From: CAZKHG01 sp964552655
GTDB lineage: Bacteria; Bacteroidota; Bacteroidia; Bacteroidales; Tenuifilaceae
NCBI GenBank assembly: GCA_964552655.1
Contig: CAZKHG010000007.1
Location: 1-64,000, forward strand
Length of the DNA stretch: 64,000 nt
Direction of reading: 5' to 3'
Shown: positions 25,750 to 34,549 of the stretch, piece after piece
Layout: the number at the start of each line of letters is the position of its first letter
Position numbering within the stretch: the stretch's first letter is position 1
Notes under the pieces: model-generated
What the model was told of the DNA's origin: nothing
The model's input: the letters and a program-made list of their open reading frames with translations, nothing else
Databases searched by the model: none
Translations under genes and position numbers: made by a program

Positions 25750-26943
25750 ATGGATCAGCTTTATTCGTATTCGCAGCAGAAGATCAGTAAAACCAAACTA
25801 GACTTTGTCAGGTTTCTTATGGATAAAATTGATTGGAAACAAAGACTAATTGGAATTACAGGAGCACGAGGATGCGGAAAAACAACATTAATGTTACAAC
25901 GGATAAAAGTAATGAATTTGAAGGTTGAAGAGGTGCTTTATATAAGTTTAGATAATATACACCTTGTTAACAAACCTCTTTTTCTCATTGCTGATGAATT
26001 TGCTAAGATGGGCGGGAGGTATCTATTTCTTGACGAGGTTCATAAATATCCCAATTGGAGTAGCGACATTAAAAATATTTACGATTTATTCCCCGAACTA
26101 CAGATTGTATTTACAGGATCCTCGGTGCTTGACATTTACAAGGGTAGTCATGATCTGAGTCGTAGAGCAATTCACTACAAACTTCCAGGTTTATCATTAA
26201 GGGAATTTATTGAATTCGAGTATGGTATCAAAATCAAAGAATCAACTCTAGAAGATATTTTATTTAATCAGGCAGATATTGCTAATGATATTAATAAAAG
26301 AATCAAGCCATTAAAAGTATTTAATGAATACCTAAGAAATGGTTATTATCCATTTTATCAGGAATCAAAAGATAACTATTCGGAAAAACTTCTAAATACA
26401 ATAAATTTAGTAATTGAGACGGATTTACCTGGTGTATTTGCCATGGATTTTAGAACTGTTCTTAAAATTAAAAAATTACTTGTTCTTATTTCTAACTTGG
26501 TTCCATTTACTCCAAATATAGAAAAGCTTGCCAGACAAATAGAATCCACACGCGATAATCTATTGAAACAGTTATATTACCTGGATAAAGCTCAAATTGT
26601 AAAATGGTTAAGTAAGAACTCAAGTGGCATTAATTTCCTGAATAAACCTGACAAATTATACCTCCAGAATACAAATCTTGCGTTTGCATTGTCTGATATA
26701 CCAAATCAAGGGACTCTCCGAGAAACCTTTTTCATCAACCAACTTACAGTAAATAATATTATTACGCTGCCTAAATCTGCTGGCGATGTATTAGTTAATG
26801 GCAAATATCTATTCGAAATTGGGGGGAAAAATAAAAACAATAAACAATTAGAAGGATTAGATAAGGCTTATATTGTTAAGGATGGGATTGAGTTTGGTGT
26901 TAATAAAACCATTCCACTATGGATGTTTGGCTTTATTTATTAA
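25750..26943 (+). CDS. AAA_14/DUF4143 ATPase
   Basis: The 397-aa protein carries an AAA_14 P-loop domain with Walker A GARGCGKT (about 38-45), Walker B YLFLDEVHKYPNW (about 92-104) and sensor-like IVFTGSS, then a winged-helix and a C-terminal DUF4143-type region with GDVLVNGKYLFEIGGKNKN, which has the D...ExGGK spacing of a PD-(D/E)XK-like fold. ATG 25750 was preferred over the in-frame TTG at 25744. Such ATPases are mobile, often multicopy, and of unknown role. Its AT-rich setting, flanking empty DNA and private upstream repeats suggest an acquired gene. It ends in a terminator shared with the convergent CoA operon. Confidence 0.85.
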   Translation: MDQLYSYSQQKISKTKLDFVRFLMDKIDWKQRLIGITGARGCGKTTLMLQRIKVMNLKVEEVLYISLDNIHLVNKPLFLIADEFAKMGGRYLFLDEVHKYPNWSSDIKNIYDLFPELQIVFTGSSVLDIYKGSHDLSRRAIHYKLPGLSLREFIEFEYGIKIKESTLEDILFNQADIANDINKRIKPLKVFNEYLRNGYYPFYQESKDNYSEKLLNTINLVIETDLPGVFAMDFRTVLKIKKLLVLISNLVPFTPNIEKLARQIESTRDNLLKQLYYLDKAQIVKWLSKNSSGINFLNKPDKLYLQNTNLAFALSDIPNQGTLRETFFINQLTVNNIITLPKSAGDVLVNGKYLFEIGGKNKNNKQLEGLDKAYIVKDGIEFGVNKTIPLWMFGFIY

Positions 26944-26948
26944 AACGT

Positions 26949-26975
26949 AAAAAAAGGGATGCTCTCACATCCCTT
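26949..26975. terminator. Bidirectional terminator, ATPase gene and CoA operon
   Basis: AAGGGATG (26954-26961) pairs with CATCCCTT (26968-26975) across 6 nt. On the minus strand seven T residues follow, so it is strongest as the end of the acyl-CoA gene run. Confidence 0.85.
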
Positions 26976-26995
26976 GTATTTTCTTGTATAGTTTT

Positions 26996-28177
26996 CTATT
27001 TAAAAGCAGGAATACCAGTTATCTCATTCCCGGTTATTAAAAGGTGAATATCATGAGTTCCTTCATAGGTAATAACCGATTCTAGGTTCATCATGTGGCG
27101 CATCATAGGGTAATCGTTGGTAATACCCATTGCACCTAATATCTGACGGGTTTCACGGGCAATGGTTAAAGCCATAAACACGTTGTTTCGTTTTGCCATC
27201 GAAATTTGTGCAGCAGTAGCTTTTCCAGCATCTCTAAGTTGTCCAAGACGCCAGGTTAAAAGTTGTGCTTTTGTAATTTCGGTTAACGCTTCAGCAAGCT
27301 TCTTTTGTTGAAGTTGGAATGCACCCACCGGTTTACCAAACTGTTTTCTTTCCAGGGAGTAACGCAAAGCAGCGTCGTAGCAATCCATAGCAGCACCAAT
27401 AGCACCCCAGGCGATTCCATAACGTGCTGAGTTCAAACAATTGAGGGGACCTTTTAAACCTTGAATATTAGGTAAAACGTACTCTTTGGGAACAACTACA
27501 TTATCAAAAACAAGCTCACCGGTAACAGAAGCTCTGAGCGACCATTTACCATGGGTTTCGGGAGCGGTTAAACCTTTCCATCCCTTTTCAACAATCATTC
27601 CGCGAACTATATCCTGATCATCTTTTGCCCAAACAATGGCTATATCGGCTATTGCAGAGTTGGTGATCCACATCTTTGCACCATTTAAAAGGTAGTGGTC
27701 GCCCATATCTTTTACCCTGGTTTTCATTCCGCCCGGGTCGGATCCGTGATCTGGTTCTGTTAAACCAAAGCAGCCAATAATTTCACCGGTAGCCAAACGG
27801 GGCAAATATTTCTTTTTCTGCTCTTCGCTACCAAATGCGTTAATAGGGAACATCACCAGGGATGTTTGAACCGATGCCATGGAGCGGATACCAGAGTCAC
27901 CACGCTCCAACTCCTGCATAATTAAACCATAAGAGGTGTAGTCGAGGCCAGAGCCACCATATTCCACTGGAATAAAAGGGCCAAAAGCGCCCATCTCTCC
28001 CATTTCCTTAACAAGATGCATAGGAAATTCCGCTCTGTTGCAGTAATCTTCAATAACTGGTTTTACCGACCGGTTAACCCAATCCCTGATTGAATTACGT
28101 ATAAGCTTTTGCTCATCGGTATATAGCTCATCAACCAGGTAATGATCGGGCATTGTAAATTGTACTGTAGCTGACAT
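26996..28177 (-). CDS. gcdH: Glutaryl-CoA dehydrogenase-like acyl-CoA dehydrogenase
   Basis: This FAD enzyme would oxidise and decarboxylate glutaryl-CoA to crotonyl-CoA. The 393-aa protein matches the GCDH branch closely: RSMASVQTSLVM (the Arg that binds the glutaryl carboxylate), GCFGLTEPDHGSDPGGM, MWITNS, SLRASVTGEL, and the base Glu372 in TYEGTHDIHLLI. Ordinary short-chain dehydrogenases have YEGTSEIQ instead. It is last in the minus-strand CoA gene run but has its own -7 box 56 bp upstream. Substrate is inferred from sequence resemblance and could be another dicarboxylic or branched acyl-CoA. Confidence 0.85.
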   Translation of the reverse strand: MSATVQFTMPDHYLVDELYTDEQKLIRNSIRDWVNRSVKPVIEDYCNRAEFPMHLVKEMGEMGAFGPFIPVEYGGSGLDYTSYGLIMQELERGDSGIRSMASVQTSLVMFPINAFGSEEQKKKYLPRLATGEIIGCFGLTEPDHGSDPGGMKTRVKDMGDHYLLNGAKMWITNSAIADIAIVWAKDDQDIVRGMIVEKGWKGLTAPETHGKWSLRASVTGELVFDNVVVPKEYVLPNIQGLKGPLNCLNSARYGIAWGAIGAAMDCYDAALRYSLERKQFGKPVGAFQLQQKKLAEALTEITKAQLLTWRLGQLRDAGKATAAQISMAKRNNVFMALTIARETRQILGAMGITNDYPMMRHMMNLESVITYEGTHDIHLLITGNEITGIPAFK

Positions 28178-28232
28178 ATTATGAATATTTTAAGTTGATT
28201 TTTTAAGATCAAGTTTAATAGTAATTAAGTGG

Positions 28233-28240
28233 CAAAGATA
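28233..28240 (-). promoter_or_regulatory. Candidate -7 promoter box for gcdH-like gene
   Basis: The minus strand reads TATCTTTG, an exact TAnnTTTG match in the 111-bp gap between the two acyl-CoA dehydrogenase genes. It suggests that the last gene can be transcribed independently. Confidence 0.45.
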
Positions 28241-28288
28241 TTACAAACGAACATCTTAGAAATTAAAATTGATATGTTATACAATAGT

Positions 28289-29431
28289 TTATTCCTTTGA
28301 GATTGCCCTGGAAATTATCAGCTTTTGTATTTCTGATGTGCCTTCGTATATCTGTGTGAGCTTGGCTTCGCGCATTAACCTTTCCACATGGTACTCTTTA
28401 ACATAGCCATAACCTCCATGTATTTGGACGGCCTCTGTGGTAACATTCATGGCGGTATCGGTTGCTGTAAGTTTAGCCATAGCGCCAGCAGTTCCATAAG
28501 GTTGATGCTGATCTTTTAGCCATGCTGCTTTATGAACCATTAACCTTGAATTCTCAATCATTGTGGCCATTTCGGCTAACTTAAAAGCAATAGCCTGATG
28601 GTTGATAATTTCTGTTCCAAAGGCTTTTCGCTCCCTTGAATATTTTAAAGCCAGCTCATAAGCACCCGAAGCAATGCCCAGTGCCTGGGCTGCAATACCA
28701 ATTCTACCTCCTTCGAGCATTTTCATGGCAAACTTAAACCCAAAACCATCCTCGCCTATCCTGTTCTCTTTAGGTACCATTACATCATTAAACATTACTG
28801 AATGCGTATCTGAACTCCGCATCCCCATTTTATCCTCATGCGGACCAAGCGTTATCCCTTTGGCGTTTCGATCAACTATAAAGGCGTTAATTCCTTTATG
28901 GCATTTATCAGGCCATGTTTGGGCAATGACAATGTAAACCCCGCCTGTATTTGCGCTGGTAATCCAGTTCTTCGTTCCATTGATAAGATAATAATCACCT
29001 TTATCTATTGCCGATGTTTTCTGGAAAGTGGCATCGGAACCTGCATCCGGTTCGCTTAAAAGGAATGCACCTATTTTTTCGCCACTGGCTAAAAGAGGAA
29101 GATATTTATCTTTCTGCTCTTTTGTTCCAAAAGATTCTATTCCGTATCCGACCAGCGAATTGTGAACAGACATAATAACAGCAACAGAGGCATCAATTTT
29201 AGAAATCTCTTCAAGTGCAAGAACATAAGATATATTATCCAATCCTACACCTCCATAATCGGGACTGATAAGCATTCCAAAAAAACCCAGCTGAGCAATT
29301 TTTTTAACATGTTCAGTTGGGTAAATTGCATTGGTATCCCTTTCAATTACATCTTTAATCAACTCTCGCTGGGCGTAATCCCTGGCGGTTTTTCTGATCA
29401 TCAGCTGTTCCTCGGTGTACTCAAAATTCAT
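28289..29431 (-). CDS. Short-chain acyl-CoA dehydrogenase
   Basis: The 380-aa FAD enzyme introduces the alpha,beta double bond in acyl-CoA esters and passes electrons to ETF. Seen are FLLSEPDAGSDA, NWITSANTGG, MGMRSSDTHSVMF and the catalytic Glu in QIYEGTSEIQKLI (E363). It resembles butyryl-CoA/short-branched-chain dehydrogenases. The frame opens at 29449 but MNFEYTEEQ from ATG 29431 fits the family start. It lies 26 bp after the thiolase gene. No etfAB is in the window. Confidence 0.9.
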   Translation of the reverse strand: MNFEYTEEQLMIRKTARDYAQRELIKDVIERDTNAIYPTEHVKKIAQLGFFGMLISPDYGGVGLDNISYVLALEEISKIDASVAVIMSVHNSLVGYGIESFGTKEQKDKYLPLLASGEKIGAFLLSEPDAGSDATFQKTSAIDKGDYYLINGTKNWITSANTGGVYIVIAQTWPDKCHKGINAFIVDRNAKGITLGPHEDKMGMRSSDTHSVMFNDVMVPKENRIGEDGFGFKFAMKMLEGGRIGIAAQALGIASGAYELALKYSRERKAFGTEIINHQAIAFKLAEMATMIENSRLMVHKAAWLKDQHQPYGTAGAMAKLTATDTAMNVTTEAVQIHGGYGYVKEYHVERLMREAKLTQIYEGTSEIQKLIISRAISKE

Positions 29432-29457
29432 AATAGAACTTATAAGCAAGATTAGTA

Positions 29458-30693
29458 CTATTCAACTTTCTTATAAACAATGGCAACAACAGTTCTGTCG
29501 TCACCTCCCATATTTAGAGTCATTCCGTAAGGCCTGTTTTTAGGAATCTCAACTTGGGCAGCGCCAGCCTTTCCTGTGAGCTGCTCCCAAATTGTAACGG
29601 CTTGATGAACCCCAGTAGCACCAGTGGGATGTCCCCAGCCTATTAAACCGCCCGTTGTATTCATTGGGAATTTACCGGTACGAGAGGTGTTGCCATTTAT
29701 TACAAAATCGGGACCTTCACCGGGTTTTGCCAAACCAAGCGCCTCAACAGTCAGAATACCAGCCACTGTAAAGCAGTCGTGAACTTCAAGTGTTGCAACA
29801 TCATTGATTGTGATACCTGCGGATTCCAGTGCCCTTTTAGCCGCCAGTCCTACAGTTGAAAGTTTTGTTGGATCCTCAGGTTTTTTGGTAATGTCATCCA
29901 CTATCTGTGCCCAGCCAACAATTTCAACTGTATCAGATTTAGAGATGCCGGTTCTTTTCAACCCTTCCTCGGACAGGATTCCAATCGCCGAAGCCCCATC
30001 AGATACCTTTGAGCAATCGAATACATTCAGATGCTCTGTAAACCCTTTAGGGTTTGGCTCTGTTAAGCCAACTTTGATAAGATCAGCGGTTTTATTCTCA
30101 TATTCCTGAGCGGTAGGACATAACCTGGCGTTCTCTATCGCATTTTTATACCAAGCTGCAAAAGCCTGTCGGGCTTTTTCGCGACCATACTTCTTAAAAT
30201 AAGCACCTGCACGATCGCTGAACTGTCCCGGGAAAAAATAGGCATGGCCCTTTTTTCTTTCCGCAAACCAACCTGCACCAGCAAGAATATCGGCACCGTA
30301 CATTGCCTTTACGGTATTTTGCACCTCTACACCCAAAGCCAAAACCACCTCTGCACTCTCCGATAATACTGATCTCATCCCAGAAACCAGAGCCAACCCG
30401 CCAGATGCACAAGCACCTTCGACGCTAAGGCTTGGTTTATACCTCAACCCTTCGTCAATTATGGGGAGGAATGCTCCCAGGTGACCTTGTTTCACGAACC
30501 GTGACGACATAAAATTGCCAATCACTCCTTCGTCAACATTATTAGCACCACCCAGCATTTTAACCGTAGCCTGGCCTGCTTCCTTAATATAATGCTCAAT
30601 TCCGGGTCTGGGTTTCTTTGGGTTAAACTCTTTTCGGCCGGTACCAAGGGAAATGGTATTATAGCCTGCGGTCATATATATTTTACGCTTCAT
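29458..30693 (-). CDS. Thiolase family (acetyl-CoA acyltransferase, SCP-x-like)
   Basis: The enzyme would cleave 3-ketoacyl-CoA with CoA to give acetyl-CoA. The 411-aa protein has the nucleophile Cys95 in VEGACASGG, EVHDCFTVAGIL (the HDCF form typical of SCP-x/SCP2-type thiolases rather than the NEAFA of classical thiolases) and GWGHPTGATG near the C-terminus. It sits between 3-hydroxyacyl-CoA dehydrogenase and acyl-CoA dehydrogenase genes, consistent with a degradative role. SCP-x-like members can prefer longer or branched substrates, so chain length is open. Confidence 0.88.
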   Translation of the reverse strand: MKRKIYMTAGYNTISLGTGRKEFNPKKPRPGIEHYIKEAGQATVKMLGGANNVDEGVIGNFMSSRFVKQGHLGAFLPIIDEGLRYKPSLSVEGACASGGLALVSGMRSVLSESAEVVLALGVEVQNTVKAMYGADILAGAGWFAERKKGHAYFFPGQFSDRAGAYFKKYGREKARQAFAAWYKNAIENARLCPTAQEYENKTADLIKVGLTEPNPKGFTEHLNVFDCSKVSDGASAIGILSEEGLKRTGISKSDTVEIVGWAQIVDDITKKPEDPTKLSTVGLAAKRALESAGITINDVATLEVHDCFTVAGILTVEALGLAKPGEGPDFVINGNTSRTGKFPMNTTGGLIGWGHPTGATGVHQAVTIWEQLTGKAGAAQVEIPKNRPYGMTLNMGGDDRTVVAIVYKKVE

Positions 30694-30714
30694 AGTCGAA
30701 AGTTATTTGAATTT

Positions 30715-32058
30715 TTAGTCCATTAGGGTGTTGATTGGTCCATAAGCATGGAAAAAGCCGGTAAGCATTACCGTATTGACATTCTCGTCGTGATCAGCAA
30801 TTTTATCTTCTACCAGTTTTTGTCCAATATGCTTTGAATTGAAATGGTACTCCTTAGCCAGATTTGCGCCCAGGGTGTTAAGCCCTTTAAGCTCAATAAA
30901 ATAATTTTTTAGGAATTCATCCTTTTGCTTATTCCCGATGACTTCCTTCCAGGGTTTATGTGATGAAGGTAACTCTCCTAATTTAGCATCCACAGTTGTT
31001 CTGAAGGTTTCGATATGTACATAATCTTTTATTTTTACATCATAAATCCCAACTGGTTTGCCTTTTTCATAATGGAATATTCCAGGTTTTTGGGAGCCAT
31101 CGGAGTTTTGGCCACCTTTAACCCCCTGAGATATCAGCTTATCTATAAAATCGCTATGCAAATCCTTTTCATTTAGCCTGGATTGCATTACAAAAAGTAT
31201 TTTCTGACAAACATCAACGCCAACGTAATCAATTAGTTGAAAGATACCCATCGGACGGATAAGGTAATCCTGGCTGATACGGTTAACCGCGTAAATGGCC
31301 TCCACCATGGGCATTTCTTTACTCAGCTGCTCGGCTTTCTTTATTCCGAACAGTAAATCTCTCATAAAGTGACCATTCCCGATAAATCCGGCAAAATCAT
31401 TTGCTGGTACTACTTTCTTGCCTAGTTTTTGGGCATAAACCTTAGCAAATTCAATAAGATTTTTGTTTGTGCTCTCCGATGTAATCAGCTCCACAAGTTT
31501 TTGCACTGCAGGTGGGTTATAGAAATGGAAACCTATTATCTTCCCGTTGATATTGGCTTTCTTGTCGAGTTCACCAATTGGAACCGAAGAGGTATTTGTT
31601 AAGAACCATGGATCCTTCTTATTGTTGCCAAGGATTTGTGAAATGATTTTTACCTTTAGATCCACATCTTCAATAATGGCCTCAAAAATGATGTTCGATT
31701 CGTAGGTGGATTCCACCCTGGTGCTGAACAGGACGAGCTTAAGAACATCATCTACGTACTGATCAATAATATCATAATTCTCAATCAGATCGGGGTAATC
31801 CTGATAAACCTCGCGTAGCTGAACAATTTTCTTCTCTGCAATTTTTTTTACCTGGGCTCTCAGGTAGCTATGAAGTCCGCTTAAAGCAGCCGGAGAAACA
31901 TCAATGGCATTAAGAACAAAATTTTTATTCCGGTTCTCGGGCTTAAGCTGTAGGTCGGCCATCTCAACAGCAGTAAGTAAGAGGATTCCCGATCCCATTT
32001 TCCCGGCTGCTCCGAGTACCGACACGTGCTGAAGTTTTTCCTCGTAGTTCATTAGCAT
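30715..32058 (-). CDS. 3-hydroxyacyl-CoA dehydrogenase
   Basis: This NAD-dependent enzyme oxidises 3-hydroxyacyl-CoA to 3-ketoacyl-CoA. The Rossmann domain starts VSVLGAAGKMGSGI (GxxGxMG); NTSSVPIGEL and the catalytic His in GFHFYNPPAVQKLVEL follow, then NDFAGFIGNGHFMRD and the C-terminal helical domain with IFQLIDYVGVDV. At about 447 aa it is longer than the usual 280-aa HBD, with extra C-terminal sequence. The frame is open from 32106 but that start overlaps the upstream gene; ATG 32058 (or 32052, MNYEEKL) is more natural. Confidence 0.88.
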   Translation of the reverse strand: MLMNYEEKLQHVSVLGAAGKMGSGILLLTAVEMADLQLKPENRNKNFVLNAIDVSPAALSGLHSYLRAQVKKIAEKKIVQLREVYQDYPDLIENYDIIDQYVDDVLKLVLFSTRVESTYESNIIFEAIIEDVDLKVKIISQILGNNKKDPWFLTNTSSVPIGELDKKANINGKIIGFHFYNPPAVQKLVELITSESTNKNLIEFAKVYAQKLGKKVVPANDFAGFIGNGHFMRDLLFGIKKAEQLSKEMPMVEAIYAVNRISQDYLIRPMGIFQLIDYVGVDVCQKILFVMQSRLNEKDLHSDFIDKLISQGVKGGQNSDGSQKPGIFHYEKGKPVGIYDVKIKDYVHIETFRTTVDAKLGELPSSHKPWKEVIGNKQKDEFLKNYFIELKGLNTLGANLAKEYHFNSKHIGQKLVEDKIADHDENVNTVMLTGFFHAYGPINTLMD

Positions 32059-32071
32059 TTTTTTTAGTATG

Positions 32072-32848
32072 TTAATTTTTATTCCATTCTGGTTTTCTCT
32101 TTTCAAGGAAGGCTTTCATGCCCTCAACACCATCGCTGTTAAACATCTTTGAAAAGGCATCGCTTTCCAGGTCGAGCCCTTTGGCAAAATCTAAATTATA
32201 CCCTTTATGGGTTACCATTTTGGCTGCTCTCACAGCATTTGGGCCTTGATCGGCAATTTTCAGGGCGATATTTCTGGCTTCAGCCAGTAAGTTTTCGGGT
32301 TCACAAATTTTCTGAACCAGTCCAATCCGGTGTGCTTCAGCTGCATCAATCATCTGTCCGGTAAGAATCAGGAAAATAGCATCACCTAATCCGGCCAGCC
32401 TTGACAACCTTTGAGTGCCACCATACCCGGGAATTAAACCTAAACCCACCTCGGGCATTCCGAACTTTGCCTTTGTGCTGGCAATCCTGAAATCACATGC
32501 CATAGCCAGCTCACTTCCACCTCCAAGTGCAAAACCATTAACTGCAGCTATAACCGGTATTTCCAGGTTTACCAGCCGGGCAAAAGCTTCCTGACCAACT
32601 TTTGAGAATGTAAAACCCTCAGCGGGGCTCATCTTTTGCATCTCGGCTATATCTGCCCCGGCGACAAAAGCCTTTCCCTCACCGGTAATTATGAGCACTT
32701 TCAAGCCTTTTTTCATTGATGCGTTTATTAAAAAATCATCGAGTTCAATGAAAAACTGGCTATTTAGCGCATTAAGCGCTTCTGGTCTGCTGATTGTGAG
32801 AATGCCAACACCGGAATCCTCCTCGTACTTAAGTATTGAGTAGTTCAT
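32072..32848 (-). CDS. Enoyl-CoA hydratase (crotonase)
   Basis: This first gene of the minus-strand CoA run would hydrate crotonyl-CoA-type substrates. The 258-aa crotonase-fold protein has the oxyanion-hole segments KAFVAGADIAEM and NGFALGGGSELAMACD, with the two catalytic glutamates in GGGSELAM and GMPEVGLGLIPGYGGTQRL. MNYSILKYEE from ATG 32848 is preferred over the MMDY extension at 32860. The stop lies 13 bp before the dehydrogenase start. No exact -7 box was found in the 193-bp gap upstream. Confidence 0.92.
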   Translation of the reverse strand: MNYSILKYEEDSGVGILTISRPEALNALNSQFFIELDDFLINASMKKGLKVLIITGEGKAFVAGADIAEMQKMSPAEGFTFSKVGQEAFARLVNLEIPVIAAVNGFALGGGSELAMACDFRIASTKAKFGMPEVGLGLIPGYGGTQRLSRLAGLGDAIFLILTGQMIDAAEAHRIGLVQKICEPENLLAEARNIALKIADQGPNAVRAAKMVTHKGYNLDFAKGLDLESDAFSKMFNSDGVEGMKAFLEKRKPEWNKN

Positions 32849-33053
32849 ATAGTCCATCAATTAAAGGGTTGCTAAACTGATTTTGAATTATACCATGCTT
32901 ATCTGTGCCGTAAATTTATTACTTTAATTCCAAAGGGCAAGACTTAAAACGATGTAGGTGAATTTTTTTAAAAAGTGATTTAGTTTAACATTAAAATGAT
33001 TTAGGATTATTGATGTAAATCTTATTGAATCGTTAAAATCTTATATTGATGCA

Positions 33054-33764
33054 TTAAAAAGCCAGATAGAAATCCTTAGTCAATTTTTTGTAGTCATCAG
33101 AATAGTTTCCCTCCAAATTATGAATAGACAGCTCATTTTCAACCAATTTCTCCTTCATAAATGAGAACTCAAGCAATAATCGTAGAACGGGTTTGTGTGG
33201 GTGCGAGTAAACATTAGTTTTTCGGGTACAGAATAATTCCGCATTTGCGGCTTGCGCAATGAAAACATTGCCCTCTGTGTATGGGAACACGGCGCAGAAT
33301 TTTCCGTTATTACTCAGGAGTTTAGCAACTCCTTCTATAAGTTGATGATAAGGCAATTCATCAGCATGTCGGGCTATATTTCGTTTCTGGAATGCTGATT
33401 TGAGGGAATTCGAAAAGTAAGGTGGGTTTGAAACAATTAAATCATATTTAGTTTTAGTTACATCATAGAAATTTTGAAAAGACATATTATAAACGGTTAC
33501 CCTGTTTTTCCAGGGAGAACTATCAAAATTTGATTTAGCCTGGTTCGCTGAATCGGAATCTATTTCCACTGCATCTACAACCGCATTGCATCGTTGGGCA
33601 ATCATCAATGCAATTACACCACTTCCGGTTCCGATATCCAGCGCAGTACTAACTCCGCCTAAACCGATCCAGGCACCAAGCAAAACCCCATCGGTGCCAA
33701 CTTTCATAGCTGCACCTTCCTGCCGGATTGTAAATTGTTTAAATTTAAAGAAGCTCTTTGGCAT
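33054..33764 (-). CDS. trmN6: tRNA1(Val) A37 N6-methyltransferase
   Basis: This SAM-dependent methyltransferase of the YfiC/TrmN6 family modifies A37 of tRNA1(Val). The 236-aa protein begins FFKFKQFTIRQEGAAMKVGTDGVLLGAW, the family signature; motif I is LDIGTGSGVIALMIAQR, and NPPY in LIVSNPPYFSNS is the adenine N6 motif. The stop of the TIGR02757 gene lies 5 bp upstream, so lolD, that gene and this one form a minus-strand operon. Confidence 0.9.
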   Translation of the reverse strand: MPKSFFKFKQFTIRQEGAAMKVGTDGVLLGAWIGLGGVSTALDIGTGSGVIALMIAQRCNAVVDAVEIDSDSANQAKSNFDSSPWKNRVTVYNMSFQNFYDVTKTKYDLIVSNPPYFSNSLKSAFQKRNIARHADELPYHQLIEGVAKLLSNNGKFCAVFPYTEGNVFIAQAANAELFCTRKTNVYSHPHKPVLRLLLEFSFMKEKLVENELSIHNLEGNYSDDYKKLTKDFYLAF

Positions 33765-33769
33765 TGAAA

Positions 33770-34549
33770 TTAGAATTTTTCATATACCCCCAACCCAAAT
33801 AACGCAAAATCATATTTAACCGGATCATCATCGTCAAATTCACGCAGAGAGGAAGTTAACTCTTCAACCGCCAGCCAGCTGTTTTGCTTCCTGCTTAGCA
33901 AACCGATTGATCTGGCAACCCGGCCGGAATGTGTGTCAACGGGAATCATCAAGGTTGATGCGGGAATCCCTGTCCAAAGGCCAAAATCGATCCCCTCTTT
34001 TGATGACCTCACCATCCATCGCAAAAACATATTGATCCTTTTTGCTGCCGAACCTGATTCCACATCAGGTACATGAACTAAAACGTTTTTATCAACGTTC
34101 CTGGCGGTGAACGCCGACCGGTAAGCACCAATTGCCGATTTTACCGAATTACCATTTTTAAAGCCGTTCTGAAATAATGATTTAAGCCCATTATCAACAG
34201 TGTAGATTCCTTTCAGAACTTTAATGAACTCAGTACAATCCTCCTGGTTAAATGTGCGGTGGACAAAGCCTTTAAGATATTTCGCATCGTTTTTTGAATA
34301 GTTTACCACAAATTCATAAGGAGCGTTATCCATCCGGTTCAAGAGCCTATCCATGCTTAAAATGATAGATTTCCTATTCCCCCAGGCAATTGTTGCTGTA
34401 AGTAAACCAGCAACTTCAATATCTTTCTCGTCCTGAAACCTATGGGGGATCTGGATTGGATCATCATCAACAAAAGATCGTGAGGCATATAACTTATATT
34501 TCTCCTCAAGAAATTCTTTAAGCAGGTTTTTATTGGGAAAGCTCACCAT
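33770..34549 (-). CDS. TIGR02757 family protein
   Basis: The 259-aa soluble protein matches TIGR02757 (DUF2400), a family of unknown function widespread in Bacteroidota. Visible conserved segments are DDDPIQIPHRF, GLLTATIAWGNRKSI, FLRWMVRSSKEGIDFGLW and IPVDTHSGRVARSIGLL; the VDTH segment recalls helix-hairpin-helix DNA glycosylases (EndoIII fold) but I see no firm catalytic site. Its ATG shares one base with the lolD stop (TAATG at 34551-34547), so translation is coupled. Confidence 0.8.
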   Translation of the reverse strand: MVSFPNKNLLKEFLEEKYKLYASRSFVDDDPIQIPHRFQDEKDIEVAGLLTATIAWGNRKSIILSMDRLLNRMDNAPYEFVVNYSKNDAKYLKGFVHRTFNQEDCTEFIKVLKGIYTVDNGLKSLFQNGFKNGNSVKSAIGAYRSAFTARNVDKNVLVHVPDVESGSAAKRINMFLRWMVRSSKEGIDFGLWTGIPASTLMIPVDTHSGRVARSIGLLSRKQNSWLAVEELTSSLREFDDDDPVKYDFALFGLGVYEKF

